A stretch of DNA of 5,253 nucleotides from Methanobacterium sp. (GTDB taxonomy: Archaea; Methanobacteriota; Methanobacteria; Methanobacteriales; Methanobacteriaceae): positions 1-5,253 of the forward strand of contig JAJRAE010000133.1 of NCBI GenBank assembly GCA_028682985.1, given 5' to 3'. Under the pieces are notes generated by a model, which was given only the letters and a program-made list of their open reading frames with translations, had not been told where the DNA came from and made no database searches. The position numbers and the translations under genes are program-made. Positions 5,070 to 5,253 of the stretch are shown piece after piece; the stretch's first letter is position 1; every line of letters starts with the position of its first letter.

Positions 5070-5253
5070 ATGAGAAAAGAAGCTATTCTATACGAAAAAG
5101 TGGGTAAGGCATTAAACTGTAAGATATGTGAGCGAAGATGCATTATTTCCTCCGGCAAAACAGGTTTCTGTGAAATGCGAGAAAATGATGATGATAAGAT
5201 TTATTCCCTGAACTATGGAGCAGCATCATCCATAGCAGTGGATCCCATAGAAA
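5070..5253 (+). CDS. AmmeMemoRadiSam-type radical SAM enzyme (PflA-like), N-terminal part
   Basis: Partial gene: 61 codons are visible and it runs off the right edge. It begins MRKEAILYEKVGKALNCKIC and continues with ERRCIISSGKTGFCEMREN, KIYSLNYGAASSIAVDPIE. The pattern L-Y-E-K ... C-x-x-C-x-x-x-C (C17, C20, C24), G-x-C (C34), then Y-S-L-x-Y-G and V-D-P-I-E is the conserved N-terminus of radical SAM enzymes of the AmmeMemoRadiSam system (AmrS). These are related to pyruvate-formate-lyase activating enzymes. The four N-terminal cysteines probably bind an accessory iron-sulfur cluster or metal; the radical SAM CxxxCxxC motif would lie beyond the window. The substrate of the family is not settled. 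The start has a good GGGGTG site. It follows thiL on the same strand and may belong to the same operon or have its own weak promoter. Confidence 0.88.
   Translation, partial: MRKEAILYEKVGKALNCKICERRCIISSGKTGFCEMRENDDDKIYSLNYGAASSIAVDPIE

Overview
The window looks like a chromosomal segment of a mesophilic methanogenic archaeon, most likely of the Methanobacteriales (Methanobacterium-like). The evidence is the AT-rich DNA, archaeal TATA-box promoters, strong GGAGGT-type ribosome sites next to a probable leaderless gene, pilin-like secreted proteins with many N-glycosylation sequons, and a CfbA/CbiX-type chelatase. CfbA serves coenzyme F430 synthesis in methanogens. The genus is inferred from protein style, not from a marker gene.

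Left part (1-2906), all on the minus strand. Two pilin-like secreted or membrane-anchored proteins (gene A, 1896-2906; gene B, 902-1933) overlap and form a two-gene operon read from a TATA box at 2928-2935. Neither has a function I can name. Next comes an Lrp/AsnC-type regulator (278-730). Twenty bases after it starts the N-terminal part of a PRC-barrel protein (1-257), possibly of the MgtE/CBS magnesium-transporter-associated kind, cut by the window edge. The 171-bp region in front of the Lrp gene holds a TGGGT-N5-ACCCA palindrome and a tandem TATTAATA repeat, both candidate operators.

Centre (2907-3129): a divergent, very AT-rich intergenic region with promoters for both sides.

Right part (3130-5253), all on the plus strand, is a tightly packed run. 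It holds a zinc-ribbon/OB-fold (DUF35) protein of the HMG-CoA synthase/thiolase partner type with a TTG start, a small sirohydrochlorin chelatase (cfbA) with a histidine-rich loop, thiamine-monophosphate kinase (thiL), and the N-terminus of an AmmeMemoRadiSam-type radical SAM enzyme. The first three overlap by 29 and 11 bases, so they are almost certainly cotranscribed. Their known roles (mevalonate pathway, F430, thiamine) do not form one pathway, so this looks like a housekeeping operon.

The least explained element is the secreted gene pair A/B, with a cysteine cluster in A and about 17 predicted glycosylation sites in total. The rest is recognisable. I see no mobile element, CRISPR array, tRNA or rRNA.
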